Below are positions 17,505-27,063 of a stretch of 64,000 bases of DNA, in pieces. How positions within the stretch are numbered: the first letter of the stretch is position 1; every line of letters starts with the position of its first letter. The notes below the pieces were generated by a model. The model was given only the letters and a program-made list of their open reading frames with translations. It had not been told where the DNA came from and searched no databases. Origin of the DNA: Bradyrhizobium sp. Tv2a-2 (GTDB lineage Bacteria > Pseudomonadota > Alphaproteobacteria > Rhizobiales > Xanthobacteraceae). The stretch lies in the NCBI RefSeq assembly GCF_000472425.1, contig NZ_AXAI01000025.1, forward strand, positions 1 to 64,000, read 5' to 3'. Made by a program: the position numbers and the translations under genes.

Positions 17505-18245
17505 TCAATATCTGAAAACAGGCGGGCCGCCGAACTTGTAGTTGAGCCGTGCAGTCAGGAGATCGAAATCCTGGCGGATACGATCGCTGCCCACAGGGCC
17601 GTTGGCTGCGGTGAAGTTCACATCACCTTCCTGCCTGAAGATGTGATCGTACTCGACGCCGAGCGACCAGTTCGGAGTGAAGCCGACTTCCACGCCAGCG
17701 CCGACCGTGCCGCCCCAACGCGTGCTGTCAGTGCTTGCCAGCTGGGCGCCGGCGGAGTTGATCTGATAGGTGTTGCTCGTCACTGCGGCACCGCCCTTGA
17801 CGTAAAGCAGTAGGTTGTTGACGGCGTAGCCGACCTGACCGGTCAGCAGGCCGAATGCATCAGTCTTGGTGCGATTGAGATCAGCCGGGAAGGCGAGGCT
17901 CGTGTTGGAGCCGCTTATGTCGGCCCAGTTGCCCTGGCCTTCAAGACCAAACACCCACTGCCCGGATTGCCAGCGGTATCCGATCTGACCACCAAGAGTG
18001 CCGCCGCTCGGATCATGCGAGCCCTCGGGCGTGACGCCTCCGAAATCCCAGGAGCTATGGCTCAATCCGAAACCGCCGTTTGCGCCGATATAGAAGCCGG
18101 TCCAATCGTAGACCGCTACAGCGGCCGGCGGTGGTGGCGGCGGCGCCTTGGTGTAGACCTGCTGCGGCGCCAGATCCGCGCCGAATGCGGGAGCAACCGC
18201 GCCAAGTGCGATGATGCTCGCAGTCAGAAGCAAAAAGTTTTTCAT
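17505..18245 (-). CDS. Omp25/RopB-family outer-membrane beta-barrel protein
   Basis: A 246-aa protein with a signal peptide (cleavage near AFGA-D, residue 22), then a proline run (KAPPPPPPAA). An eight-stranded barrel of the Omp25/Omp31 type follows: YDWTGFYIGANGGFG, GGTLGGQIGYRWQSGQWVFG, DAFGLLTGQVGYAVNNLLLY and SLGVEYDHIF. It ends with LTARLNYKFGGPPVFRY, a terminal aromatic sorting signal. Such proteins are abundant surface proteins of alphaproteobacteria and stabilise the envelope; several paralogues per Bradyrhizobium genome are usual. Its own terminator follows, and a decayed copy lies downstream in the same direction. Confidence 0.9.
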   Translation of the reverse strand: MKNFLLLTASIIALGAVAPAFGADLAPQQVYTKAPPPPPPAAVAVYDWTGFYIGANGGFGLSHSSWDFGGVTPEGSHDPSGGTLGGQIGYRWQSGQWVFGLEGQGNWADISGSNTSLAFPADLNRTKTDAFGLLTGQVGYAVNNLLLYVKGGAAVTSNTYQINSAGAQLASTDSTRWGGTVGAGVEVGFTPNWSLGVEYDHIFRQEGDVNFTAANGPVGSDRIRQDFDLLTARLNYKFGGPPVFRY

Positions 18246-18347
18246 TCGAGTTCGTTCCCTTAGATGGCCCCTGCGCCGCTCGCCTCTTAGCAGTGTGGGA
18301 CTGAATTGCTGTAACGGTCACGCAACACTCGCGTTGAAAGAAATGGC

Positions 18348-18378
18348 TTGAATCGCACGCTGCGTAAGGTTGTAGACT
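18348..18378 (+). promoter_or_regulatory. MerR-type (NolA-like) promoter element, orphan copy
   Basis: TTGAAT, a 19-bp spacer with core CGCACGCTGCG, then TAGACT. The 19-bp spacing is the hallmark of promoters activated by MerR-family proteins. The core matches the elements before nolA (31373–31403), upstream of nodD2 (34298–34328) and before the gene at 29766–30350. It faces right, away from the omp gene, into a region where I see no gene. Confidence 0.55.
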
Positions 18379-19905
18379 CGAAAATCGAATGCAGACAAAA
18401 ACGTCATTCTAGGTTCGATTCTAAGCACCGCAGATGCAGACAAGCGGTGCAATCCGAATGAAAGCTCTCCGATAAAGAAGGCGTCGTAGCCAGCGATGAA
18501 CAGTGCGGAATTCACCGGCGGACCGCCATTCCGATCAAAGGTACGGCTGACCGGACTCGCTTAAAGAGCGGCGGCAAGCGCATGTTCATGTTTTCCGCGG
18601 ATGCCAAGCCGTCACGCTAGTTGATAAAAGGTCCGGCGCACCAGCTCCTCTTAAACAAGCTCGCTATGCTTAAGGCAACGTCAATTCGAAGGTTCTTCTT
18701 GGTTCTTGGGACAGCATTGGAGAGCGAGGTTGGCTAAGACGCTCCCAAGATCAGATGAGAGGCTATGGCGCACCTGGTTCCCAGCTGGGTGGTCTCTTGC
18801 TTCGCCGGGGCTCATGGCTTAGGTCCGAGGTAGCCGTCCTCACAACGCACTGCCTGTGGGCGCAATATCGCGCTTCCAAACAGTTTGGTGGATCCTGGAC
18901 ATCAAGTGTCTGTTTGGATGCAAGGATACGAGTGAGTGGCTTATCCGCGACACTTTGGCGATGCGTGCGGTCACGTGCCATGCACATTTTGTTGGCGCGA
19001 ATATTGCTCTCAATGCCGAGGTGGAACCGTCACTTGCCAATGAGGCTATGAATGCCAGCGCTGCTCCGAGGCTCTACCAGTACTTAGAAGGGAATCCTCA
19101 TGGATGCGGCTATCGCAAGGTTGGTGGTCGCGGTGAGAAGAATCCCAAACCCCGTTTCTTAGAACTGAAGGCGCTCGAGTAGAGCGAACTGCTCTATAAG
19201 AGTGCGACTATCGTCTAGCGCAATTCGAACAGTTCGGCTATCCAGCGCCGCTTGTAGCGAAGCGATCTCTAACTCATTTGAGAACTCGATGAAGCACATA
19301 GACAACCGCAGAGCGTTGAAGACTGAGACGCGGCCTTCTCGTCGAGGTCGGCGATACGCTGAACATGCGGGCTTGGACGTCACCGTCCATCAAGCCTCTA
19401 GAAAGCTTTCCGATACACTCGAGCAATATGAAGCGCGTAAGCCGGACGGTCCGACAGCCCACTACGGCCGCTTCGGGTCGCCGCCGTACCCCGCTCTTGA
19501 GACGGTTATCTGCGAGTTAGGAGCCGGATGGCGCAAAACGCCCTAGTTGCGGATATGGGCCGGGCGCTTCATGGTCGCCGACGTCGCACCTACCACGGAA
19601 CCATTGACTGACGGCTGCGAACGAGGGTCGTAGCCTATAGAGTCGAGATTCAAAAGGAGGAGCCGGCTGCCTGCCAGATTCGTACTCGCCGAATGATTGG
19701 TTCGATGCCAGCGATCTGGCAAATGAGAAAACGCTTATCCCGCGTACGGGGACTCGAAGTGAATAACTGAATTCCACCCCGTCGCCGATGGGGCCTAAGA
19801 TAGTGGATGTTCGTCTCCTTCTCCGGCTGTTTCTGCACAGCCTTGCTGGGAGGACGGGATGGTGTGCGGCGTCAGCTGCCCGAGTAGAGGCGGCGGCAGA
19901 AAGAT
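18379..19905. other. No convincing gene downstream of the MerR-type element
   Basis: About 1.5 kb of short frames. A minus-strand piece at about 19162–19299 (ELEIASLQAALDSRTVRIAL) looks protein-like but is too short to assign. Whatever the orphan promoter at 18348 once served is not recognisable. Confidence 0.35.
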
Positions 19906-21209
19906 ATGGCGAGGAACATGATGACAACGATCGCAGCCGTGGTGCTCGCGCCGACGTCCCGTCCCTGGTACAAAATCCTCTACGTTCAGGTCCTGTTCGC
20001 GATCGTGCTCGGTGTCGTGGTCGGCTGGCTTTGGCCGTCGCTTGCCACCAATGAATGGATCAAGGCGCTCGGCGATGGCTTCATCAAGCTGATCAAGATG
20101 GTGATCGCGCCGATCATCTTCTGCACCGTGGTGTCGGGCATTTCGCACATCCAAGATGCGCGCAAGGTCGGCCGAGTCGGCGTGAAGGCGCTGGTCTATT
20201 TCGAGATCGTCTCCAGCTTCGCCCTCGTGATCGGCCTTATCATGGACAATGTTTTCCAGATCGGCCACGGCCTTGCCGCCAAGCCCGACGCCGCGGCAGT
20301 CCAGCACTATGTCGATCAGGCGAAGGCGACGAAATCGGTCGATTTCGTGCTCAACATCATTCCCGATAGCGTGGTTGGCGCGCTCGCACGTGGCGACATC
20401 CTGCAGGTGCTACTGTTTGCGATCCTGTTCGGCTTCGCACTAATGGCGATGGGTAGACGGCCTGCGCACGCTCATCGATGACACCGCGCGTGCGGTGTTC
20501 GGCGTGATCGGCATCGTCATGAAGGCAGCGCCGCTTGGCGCATTCGGCGCCATGGCCTTCACCATCGGCAAATACGGCCACACGGCGCTCGGCAACCTGG
20601 TTGGGTTGGTCGCCTTGTTTTACATGACCGCCGGACTGTTCGTGGTGATCGTGCTCGGCCTGGTCGCGCGGTTTGTCGGCTTCTCCATCTTCAAGTTCAT
20701 CGCCTATATCAAGGATGAGCTCTTGATCGTGCTCGGCACGAGCTCGTCGGAGAGCGCGCTGCCCCAGTTGATGGAGAAGCTTGAGCGGCTCGGCTGCTCA
20801 AAGCCGGTGGTCGGTCTGGTGGTGCCGACCGGCTACTCCTTCAACCTCGACGGCACCAATATTTATATGACTCTGGCGACCCTGTTCATCGCGCAGGCGC
20901 TCGGCGTCGATCTCACCTTCCGCCAGCAGCTGACAATTGTGGTCGTGGCGATGCTGACCTCAAAGGGCGCAAGCGGTGTCAGCGGCGCGGGCTTCATCAC
21001 GCTGGCTGCGACGCTCGGTGGTCAACCCGGCGCTGGTGCCTGCCATGGCCATCGTGTTCTCGATCGACAAGTTCACGAGCGAGGTGCGCGCACTCACCAA
21101 CATAACCGGCAACGGCGTCGCAGCGGTGTTTGTGTCATGGTGGGAAGGTGAGCTCAATCAGACGACGCTGCAGGTGGAACTTCGGAGTCACGTCTGCCCG
21201 AAACGTTGA
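19906..21209 (+). pseudogene. dctA: C4-dicarboxylate transporter DctA, two frameshifts
   Basis: Near full-length DctA (about 434 codons) spread over three frames. The first part (to about 20450) has YKILYVQVLFAIVLGVVVGW and MVIAPIIFCTVVSGI. The second (to about 21020) has the DAACS transporter signatures LGTSSSESALPQLMEKLE and VPTGYSFNLDGTNIYMTLA. The third has NPALVPAMAIVFSIDKFTSE and NGVAAVFVSWWEGEL. DctA imports succinate, malate and fumarate, the main carbon source of bacteroids. As read here no functional protein is made. Because the rest is so well preserved, inactivation is recent or the shifts are sequencing errors. Confidence 0.85.
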
Positions 21210-22150
21210 TATCTCGGTTGTGTCTGCTCAAGAACTCCGCTGAGTGCCTGCCAGCAACCAAACAATATGAACCTGGAATCAGACATTTTTGGGCTATAAA
21301 AGTGGCTCCGAACTGGGTCTGTCTCCAAGATCAACATAGATCGGCGCATCAAATTCCAGCGGTCCAAACGAAGCTCCGGAATACGTCATAAATCCAGCAT
21401 CCGAATAGAGGCGTTCGTAACGGCTGAAGCAAGCCAACTCTAACCGACACGTTGCTCGTGTCGGGCGACATCTGTACCAAATTGATGTCGCCTCCGTGTC
21501 TCCCGCAGTAAACCGCCTAGCGTACGCCAGCAATGTGATGTCGGCAATTCGCAATCGAATCCCGTGGAGGGAATCGAATGTAGCCTTTCTGAAGAACGCC
21601 CAGACGAGATAGGTTCGGTCAACCAGAGATGTCAGCTCTCGTTGCTAAGGGGGACGAACGCTTGCGTCGTGGCGACGGTGGTAGACCTTTGATCAACCGT
21701 AAGCTCTTCATCTTCGTTCGTCGGCATGAGTTCGGGTGGGCAGCCACGCAACGCGGCACTTGCTCGGGCTTGGGCGTACATCTCGTCGGCAGCTGACAGC
21801 AGCCGATCAATGAGTTCGTGGAGGAGCTGTCCAAGTCCTTCTCACAAGCAGAGCCGGGGACGAGCCTGACAGCGCGAGACCGGTCCCGCAATGTTTGGAC
21901 GAAGAGGACAGTTCCTCCTGCGGAGCAAACGAGATCGATGATTAATGCGCTCCTGTGGGCGGGTGAACGCTTGGCGGAGCTGCTATCTGGTGATCAGAGC
22001 CGGGTACTTTCGTCTGCCGTCGCGGGTGCTTGCACGATTGCTGCGCGGGGGGGAGCTCGTCACTCTGGGAATCCCCGCGATCAATCTATTTCGATGAAAG
22101 TCATTCGGCCAGCGTGTGGTCACTTATCGTCCTCGCCTTCATCGCGATGG
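21210..22150. other. No convincing gene
   Basis: About 940 bp with short frames on both strands, none with a recognisable domain. Confidence 0.4.
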
Positions 22151-22393
22151 CTAACAAACGTCAGTCCTTCGAGCTGTAGCGCCGATTGGCATATCGGCCA
22201 TCTCGCCAACGCGATTCGAGCTGGGTCCGACGGACTGATCGGCAATCCACCGATCGCGCTCCGCCTTGGCCTCGAGCAACTCGACGAGCTTCCTACGATA
22301 CGCGTCCTCAAGCTTTGCGAGCGCGCAGCGCTTGCGGGCGTAGATCACTTCCATTTGCCGAAGCTCCGCTTCGACTAGCAAAATCTTCTCCAT
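22151..22393 (-). CDS. Small coiled-coil protein, 80 aa
   Basis: Residues 1–50 are a charged, leucine-rich helix (EAELRQMEVIYARKRCALAK, KLVELLEAKAERDRW) that looks like a coiled coil, followed by a less ordered tail. AAAGGAAGAG precedes the ATG. I do not recognise a family. It lies in a row of possible small minus-strand genes. Confidence 0.5.
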   Translation of the reverse strand: MEKILLVEAELRQMEVIYARKRCALAKLEDAYRRKLVELLEAKAERDRWIADQSVGPSSNRVGEMADMPIGATARRTDVC

Positions 22394-22510
22394 GCTCTTC
22401 CTTTGTCGGTTTCAATTCGATGCACAGCTGTGCCCTGCACAGCTATGCATTTCGCACACCACCTGCGTCCGCCTCTCGGCCGGTACCGTGCCTGGCCTGG
22501 AGACATAGCG

Positions 22511-22666
22511 TTACCTTGGGCCGATCTGGTTACTCGCCGCGAACGCTGATGCGGCCGCATTCGAGCGGTGGGTCTTGATATGGTTCGGACCGACCAGCAT
22601 TCGCAGTGAAGTGAGATCGGTGACCAGGACGTCGAGCGTCGCCTCGCAGGACAACTCCATAGTCAT
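22511..22666 (-). CDS. Possible small protein, 51 aa
   Basis: The frame from MTMELSCEATLDVLVTDLTS to QIGPR has protein-like composition but no clear ribosome binding site and no known domain. It is included because it sits between two better small genes in the same direction. Confidence 0.25.
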   Translation of the reverse strand: MTMELSCEATLDVLVTDLTSLRMLVGPNHIKTHRSNAAASAFAASNQIGPR

Positions 22667-22843
22667 TGGTGCCAAGGCATTTTCATGATGTATTGCAGGC
22701 TGTTCACACCCTGAGTTCAAGCAGGAGGACCTGTGGACGTTCTCTCCGCCGGAGCATGGTTCAATCCACAGAGCAACTGTGGCGCGGGTGCAGATTACTC
22801 ATTCGGCCAAGAACGCAAACATCTGAACAGCCTACCAGCAGGT

Positions 22844-23050
22844 TCATCCCTGTTGTGCCTGCTGCTCGATGATGTATTCGAACATTCTCGCTCTGGCGCA
22901 GCGAAGATTGTCATCGATCATCATGTGAAGCGCTCCACGAATGCTTGGCGAAATCGTGTTGTCGGTATCGATCATTTCTCTAAATCTCTGAAATACTTGA
23001 TCGATCCTCGCGATGGATTCCTTGAGGGCTGTGAGTCCTTGCTCAGACAC
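22844..23050 (-). CDS. Small helical protein, 68 aa
   Basis: GTG start preceded by AGGAAAGG. The protein is predicted mostly helical and acidic/basic mixed (LKESIARIDQVFQRFREMID, ALHMMIDDNLRCARARMFEY), ending in IEQQAQQG. No known domain. The composition and ribosome binding site favour a real gene; function unknown. Confidence 0.5.
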   Translation of the reverse strand: MSEQGLTALKESIARIDQVFQRFREMIDTDNTISPSIRGALHMMIDDNLRCARARMFEYIIEQQAQQG

Positions 23051-24399
23051 GCTAATTGACCTTTCCTGCTAGCGATTGGTGAGTAGTTTTGCATTACCGG
23101 ACAGACGCCGAGGCCGCGACGATGGGAACGAACGACAGCGGTCAAGTGGTTGGCTGAGCCACCACGATCAACGCTCCTCTTGCTGACTGGCGGAAACGAG
23201 ATGGCGGCTCGGGCTCAGTCTCGTTCAATTCTACGGCGTGCCGGCGCCGATCCCGTGGCCCTCAACTCGTTCGAGGCTCATGCGGAAGGGACTTTTGGCT
23301 TTCGGCGCATCGTTAGAGATCAGCTACGAGGGCACCAGAACGTCAGGATGGCTGCAATTTGATGGAGCAGCAACCGATCGGTTTTGTTCCAACAGAATCC
23401 GGCGCGCTGTGTGGATTCGGAAGGTAACTCAACGAGATCTCGGCATATTCGTCTAGATCCATGCTAACTTTAGAGTCCCTCGTTGGCCCGCGGGTGCAGT
23501 CCGGAAGACAGAGACCGTTGCGAGCCATACGAATGCGAAAGCGCTTCGTGGCGAACTCGATGTCAGGCCCACGGCGCGAAACGATGGACCATAAAGTTCC
23601 CGGTTCGAAATTAACGCCTGCCATTTGGTGTCCCGCTAATGCCTCAAGATTAGGCTGCTGTTCGCGCGAAGTCGTCGAGAGGCAATTCAACGCGGCAACA
23701 CGCCGCCAAGTGTACGCTCGTGAGCCCCGGGGAGCGAAACCCCTCACACCGTTGATCCCAAAACGCCTAGCTGAGAGCGCCGGCACTGCCGTCTCAGAGT
23801 AGCCGTTTGATACATGAACTGCGGTCGCGATGCGCATACGGCTAACCGGCGGCTGAGGTGCAGGAGTCTCGATAGCTTCGACAACGTGATAGGTCGCACT
23901 TGGCTCTCCTGTAGTGATCACGAGGGTTGGATCGCCGCCACTCGATAACCCGGTTCGTGGTATTGCTGTGGCGGATTGTCTCGATCAACAGATATCCGCA
24001 ACGCTTGCTCGAGCTGCGCTTTACTCAACGCCTGGACTTGGGTCCGGAGCCATGAGCGGCGGTCAGGCCAAGCTCACTCCCCCTCCCGAAAACTGTAGAA
24101 CGCCACTGCGACGCCATAAGCATCCGACCGCCTCCTGCTGTTGGCGAAGGAGGTCCGCGTAGCCTTGCATCGGGCCTCAGGTCCGGATTGACATCATGGT
24201 GTCTATAGGCACGAGATTAGGCCATCGTACCGCGCAAACAGGGCCTATCCTTCATCGACCTCGTGCTTACCAACTAAGCCATCCTGAGGTCGTGCTACAC
24301 GCCTTACCTTTGGTGGCAGCCCAAGCCAATCGAACGGGAAAGCGCAAGGAGCAGCGGCAAAGCGATTTGATATCGGCGCCTCGGGATGGTGAACCAGCG
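23051..24399. other. No convincing gene
   Basis: About 1.35 kb. Long overlapping frames exist on both strands (for example 23343–23921 minus and 23461–23802 plus), but neither shows a domain. A short plus frame ending at 23456 (GASLEISYEGTRTSGWLQFD) looks protein-like. Confidence 0.35.
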
Positions 24400-25425
24400 T
24401 CACGCAAATCGACCGCAGATCTCGGCTTGGATCGTCCTTGCGGTGTAGAAGGAGGCGTCTATTGGCAAATTCCCAAATGCGATCTGACAAAGGAGGTAGT
24501 TGGCACCTGCATCTTCCAATTGGTTTAGCAGAGTCTGTCGCACAGAAGCTGGCGTTCCCACGACGCATAGCTCACTTGCGAGTGCTGCATCGAAGCTAAG
24601 CGGCAGGTTCGGCGGCGTTGGAACTGCATTGAGTTCGTAAAGGAACTTGAAGCTCTCGAGCCAGCGTTCGTAAGCTGCCGTCGCCGTAAAGTAAGCGTCT
24701 GTGTGCGAACGCGCGATCACGATCATGCGGAGCAATCCGAGAAACGGCTCTCGATTATCCTCATCAGGGTGTTGTTTTCGATGGGCGCGGAATGCGTCAG
24801 TAACCTGTCGGACAGCAGAAGAGGGGCCCACGCAGGCGAGATTTGCGTCATTCGCAGCGGCCCAGACTGCGGACTCCGACCTGTTGGTGGCGATCCACTT
24901 CGGCGGATTTGCCTGATGAGGTCTTAGAGTCAGAGGAACGTCGCTCAGCTCAAAATATTGCCCATGATAGGATAGCGTCTGTTCCTTCATCGCCTTAATG
25001 AGAATTTCACTCGCCTCCTCGTAGCGGTCCGGCGCGGTATCCGCGCTTATGCCGAAATAACCCCATTCGATTGGCAGAGAGCCCCGTCCGATGCCGAGCT
25101 CAAGCCTGCCGCCGCTCAATTGGTCCAGCATACAGGCTTCTTCAAATGCGCGAAGCGGATGATACAGGTTAAGAAGCATCACCAGCGGACCAACACGAAG
25201 TTGGCGCGTGCGCTGTGCCACGCTCGACAAGAACAAATTCGGCGATGGACCTCTCCCATGGGGCGTACAATGGTGTTCTGCAACGTGATAGGCATAAAAT
25301 CCGAGATCATCGCAAGTCTCTGCCAGTATGAGCCGATCTTCGTATTGTTGGGCAGGATCTCTGCCATTGTCGTCCAAATGGTCGAAGATGCCGCAGGTTA
25401 TTTTCGAAGGAAGCGCGCTTCTCAC
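24400..25425 (-). CDS. Luciferase-like (LLM class) flavin-dependent oxidoreductase
   Basis: A 341-aa bacterial-luciferase-fold monooxygenase. Landmarks are GFYAYHVAEHHCTPHGRGPSPNLFL near residue 45 (the AEHH of this class), RVGPLVMLLNLYHPLRAFEEACMLDQLSGGRLELGIGRG around residues 75–120, and PPKWIATNRSESAVWAA later. GTG start after GGAG. The family uses reduced FMN and O2 to oxidise diverse small molecules, so a separate flavin reductase would be needed; none is here. It lies downstream of a HisC-like aminotransferase in the same direction (217-bp gap), hinting at one small biosynthetic or catabolic unit. Substrate unknown. Confidence 0.85.
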   Translation of the reverse strand: MRSALPSKITCGIFDHLDDNGRDPAQQYEDRLILAETCDDLGFYAYHVAEHHCTPHGRGPSPNLFLSSVAQRTRQLRVGPLVMLLNLYHPLRAFEEACMLDQLSGGRLELGIGRGSLPIEWGYFGISADTAPDRYEEASEILIKAMKEQTLSYHGQYFELSDVPLTLRPHQANPPKWIATNRSESAVWAAANDANLACVGPSSAVRQVTDAFRAHRKQHPDEDNREPFLGLLRMIVIARSHTDAYFTATAAYERWLESFKFLYELNAVPTPPNLPLSFDAALASELCVVGTPASVRQTLLNQLEDAGANYLLCQIAFGNLPIDASFYTARTIQAEICGRFA

Positions 25426-25642
25426 TTGATTATCTCCGATTCTGAAACTTGAGTTCTGCTCAATTCAAGCCGCCGGGTCGTCGTCGACGGCGGTATCTCT
25501 CTCTTTAGGGGCCGTGATGACGTTCACGTTGGCTCTTGGTGCACGATGCTGCTGGCGAAGGCGGTGATTTGCATTTTTGCCGATGCTGCGAGGCTTTAAG
25601 GAAGGAAACTGAGAGCTGTTGTCTATTCGTCATTCAGCTAGA

Positions 25643-26809
25643 TCAACAACTTGATCTTACGTCGCGTCCTGCCAGCGGTGCCTGATCCTGCTTGGAGTCC
25701 GGACCTCGCGATTTGTCTGTGTTCAGGCGCTCAGCAATGCCGGTCGCTGCTGCGATGAATGCGTCCATATCAGCTCTCGTGCCGATGCTGATGCGGATGC
25801 AGTTTTCCAAAGTTCGTTCAGGGAAGAAGGCAACCAGGATCTTTTGCTGTTCCAAAGCGTCCTGCCACCACTTACCGCCGTGCTCGTCAGGGACGCGGGC
25901 TAAAAGGAAGTTGGCATGTGAAGGCATGACAGAGAACCCAAGTCGAGACAGCGCGGCCCCAACCCGTTCCCTTTCGTGCCGAATAGATCTGTGGTTCTCG
26001 TCGTAGGCGGCACGATGTGCAAGAACGCTAATGCCGACCGCGTGGCCAATAACGTTCATGTTGAACACGTTCTGGGTATTGCGTAGCCTCCCAATAAGCT
26101 CGGGATGGCCGAAACCGAAGCCGACGCGTATGCCAGCCGTGGCGTAGCTTTTCGAAAATGTCCTTAGTAGCAGTAGATTCGGGTAGCGATTGACGAGACG
26201 AAGTCCATTTTCAGGTGCAAAGTCCACATATGCCTCATCCAACACGATCAAGTGGTCCGATCGCGCCAGAAATCGCTCGATAGATGCGATTGGCGCGAAC
26301 GTACCCGTCGGATTGTTCGGATTGGCTATCACAAGGAATTTGGCATCCTTTGCAGGGCCAAACAGCAGTTCTTCGGTGGGCAAGGAATGAGGGTCTTTCC
26401 ACTCGATTTCCAGAAAACGAGCGCCCTGTAACGCGGCCAGTTTCCGGTTGAAGGAAAAGCCGGGTGACATCATTGCAACGCTGTCCCCGGGCGCAAGAAA
26501 GGCCTTGTAAACAAGCCCAAGCAGCTCAGACGAGCCGTTGCCGGCGATCACTTGATCTTTATTGAGGCCATAAGCGGTGGCAGCCGCAACCCGCAAGCCA
26601 AGGTTGTCTTCTTCAGGATATAAGTACTGTCGCTCGAGAGCGGCCACTGCATCTTCCATTACGACTTTTGGTAGTGGAAACGGGTTCTCGTTCGTGTTTA
26701 GTTTCACGTAAGTCGAATCCGGAGCAGGCCGGCCGGGCGGCAAAGAGCCCAATCGGCTCGTCGTCTGAGAAAGCGAGGAGAGAACGTTTTGTAGTTTTTC
26801 ATCTGACAT
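25643..26809 (-). CDS. HisC-like PLP aminotransferase
   Basis: A 388-aa fold-type I aminotransferase of the histidinol-phosphate aminotransferase family. It shows YVKLNTNENPFPLP near the N-terminus, GNGSSELLGLVYKAFLAPGD, the NPNNPTGTF motif, VLDEAYVDFAP (PLP-ring aspartate) and LRTFSKSYATAGIRVGFG with the PLP lysine. The ATG at 26809 follows GGAGA; an in-frame ATG lies 27 codons earlier. The C-terminus has a polar tail (DKSRGPDSKQDQAP) beyond the fold. It could supply histidinol phosphate, aromatic or other amino-acid transamination. As an island copy it more likely serves special metabolism with the adjacent LLM oxidoreductase than core histidine synthesis. Confidence 0.85.
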   Translation of the reverse strand: MSDEKLQNVLSSLSQTTSRLGSLPPGRPAPDSTYVKLNTNENPFPLPKVVMEDAVAALERQYLYPEEDNLGLRVAAATAYGLNKDQVIAGNGSSELLGLVYKAFLAPGDSVAMMSPGFSFNRKLAALQGARFLEIEWKDPHSLPTEELLFGPAKDAKFLVIANPNNPTGTFAPIASIERFLARSDHLIVLDEAYVDFAPENGLRLVNRYPNLLLLRTFSKSYATAGIRVGFGFGHPELIGRLRNTQNVFNMNVIGHAVGISVLAHRAAYDENHRSIRHERERVGAALSRLGFSVMPSHANFLLARVPDEHGGKWWQDALEQQKILVAFFPERTLENCIRISIGTRADMDAFIAAATGIAERLNTDKSRGPDSKQDQAPLAGRDVRSSC

Positions 26810-27063
26810 GGTGTTCTCCGTTTCTGCCGCTGGTACCAATTGCTGTTGCCAAACCCGGCGGTTCGTTGGGCGTTGCAGAGCAGTTTGCAAGTAGAGTTGG
26901 ATGTCTTAGCTGTTTTGTCTGCTTGGCAGTGGCGACTGTTTCCCTGCGGGGGCAGCTGGAATGTACCGATCGTCTTTACGCTGTTCTGGACCTGCCATTC
27001 GCCAACGGCCGAAGCGCTATTGTCTTCCGCATCAGGTGTCGCCGTGCCGCGATGACATCGTGG

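Noticed and set aside
23343..23921. 192-codon minus-strand frame
   Set aside because: A competing plus frame overlaps it, no domain is visible and no ribosome binding site is clear.
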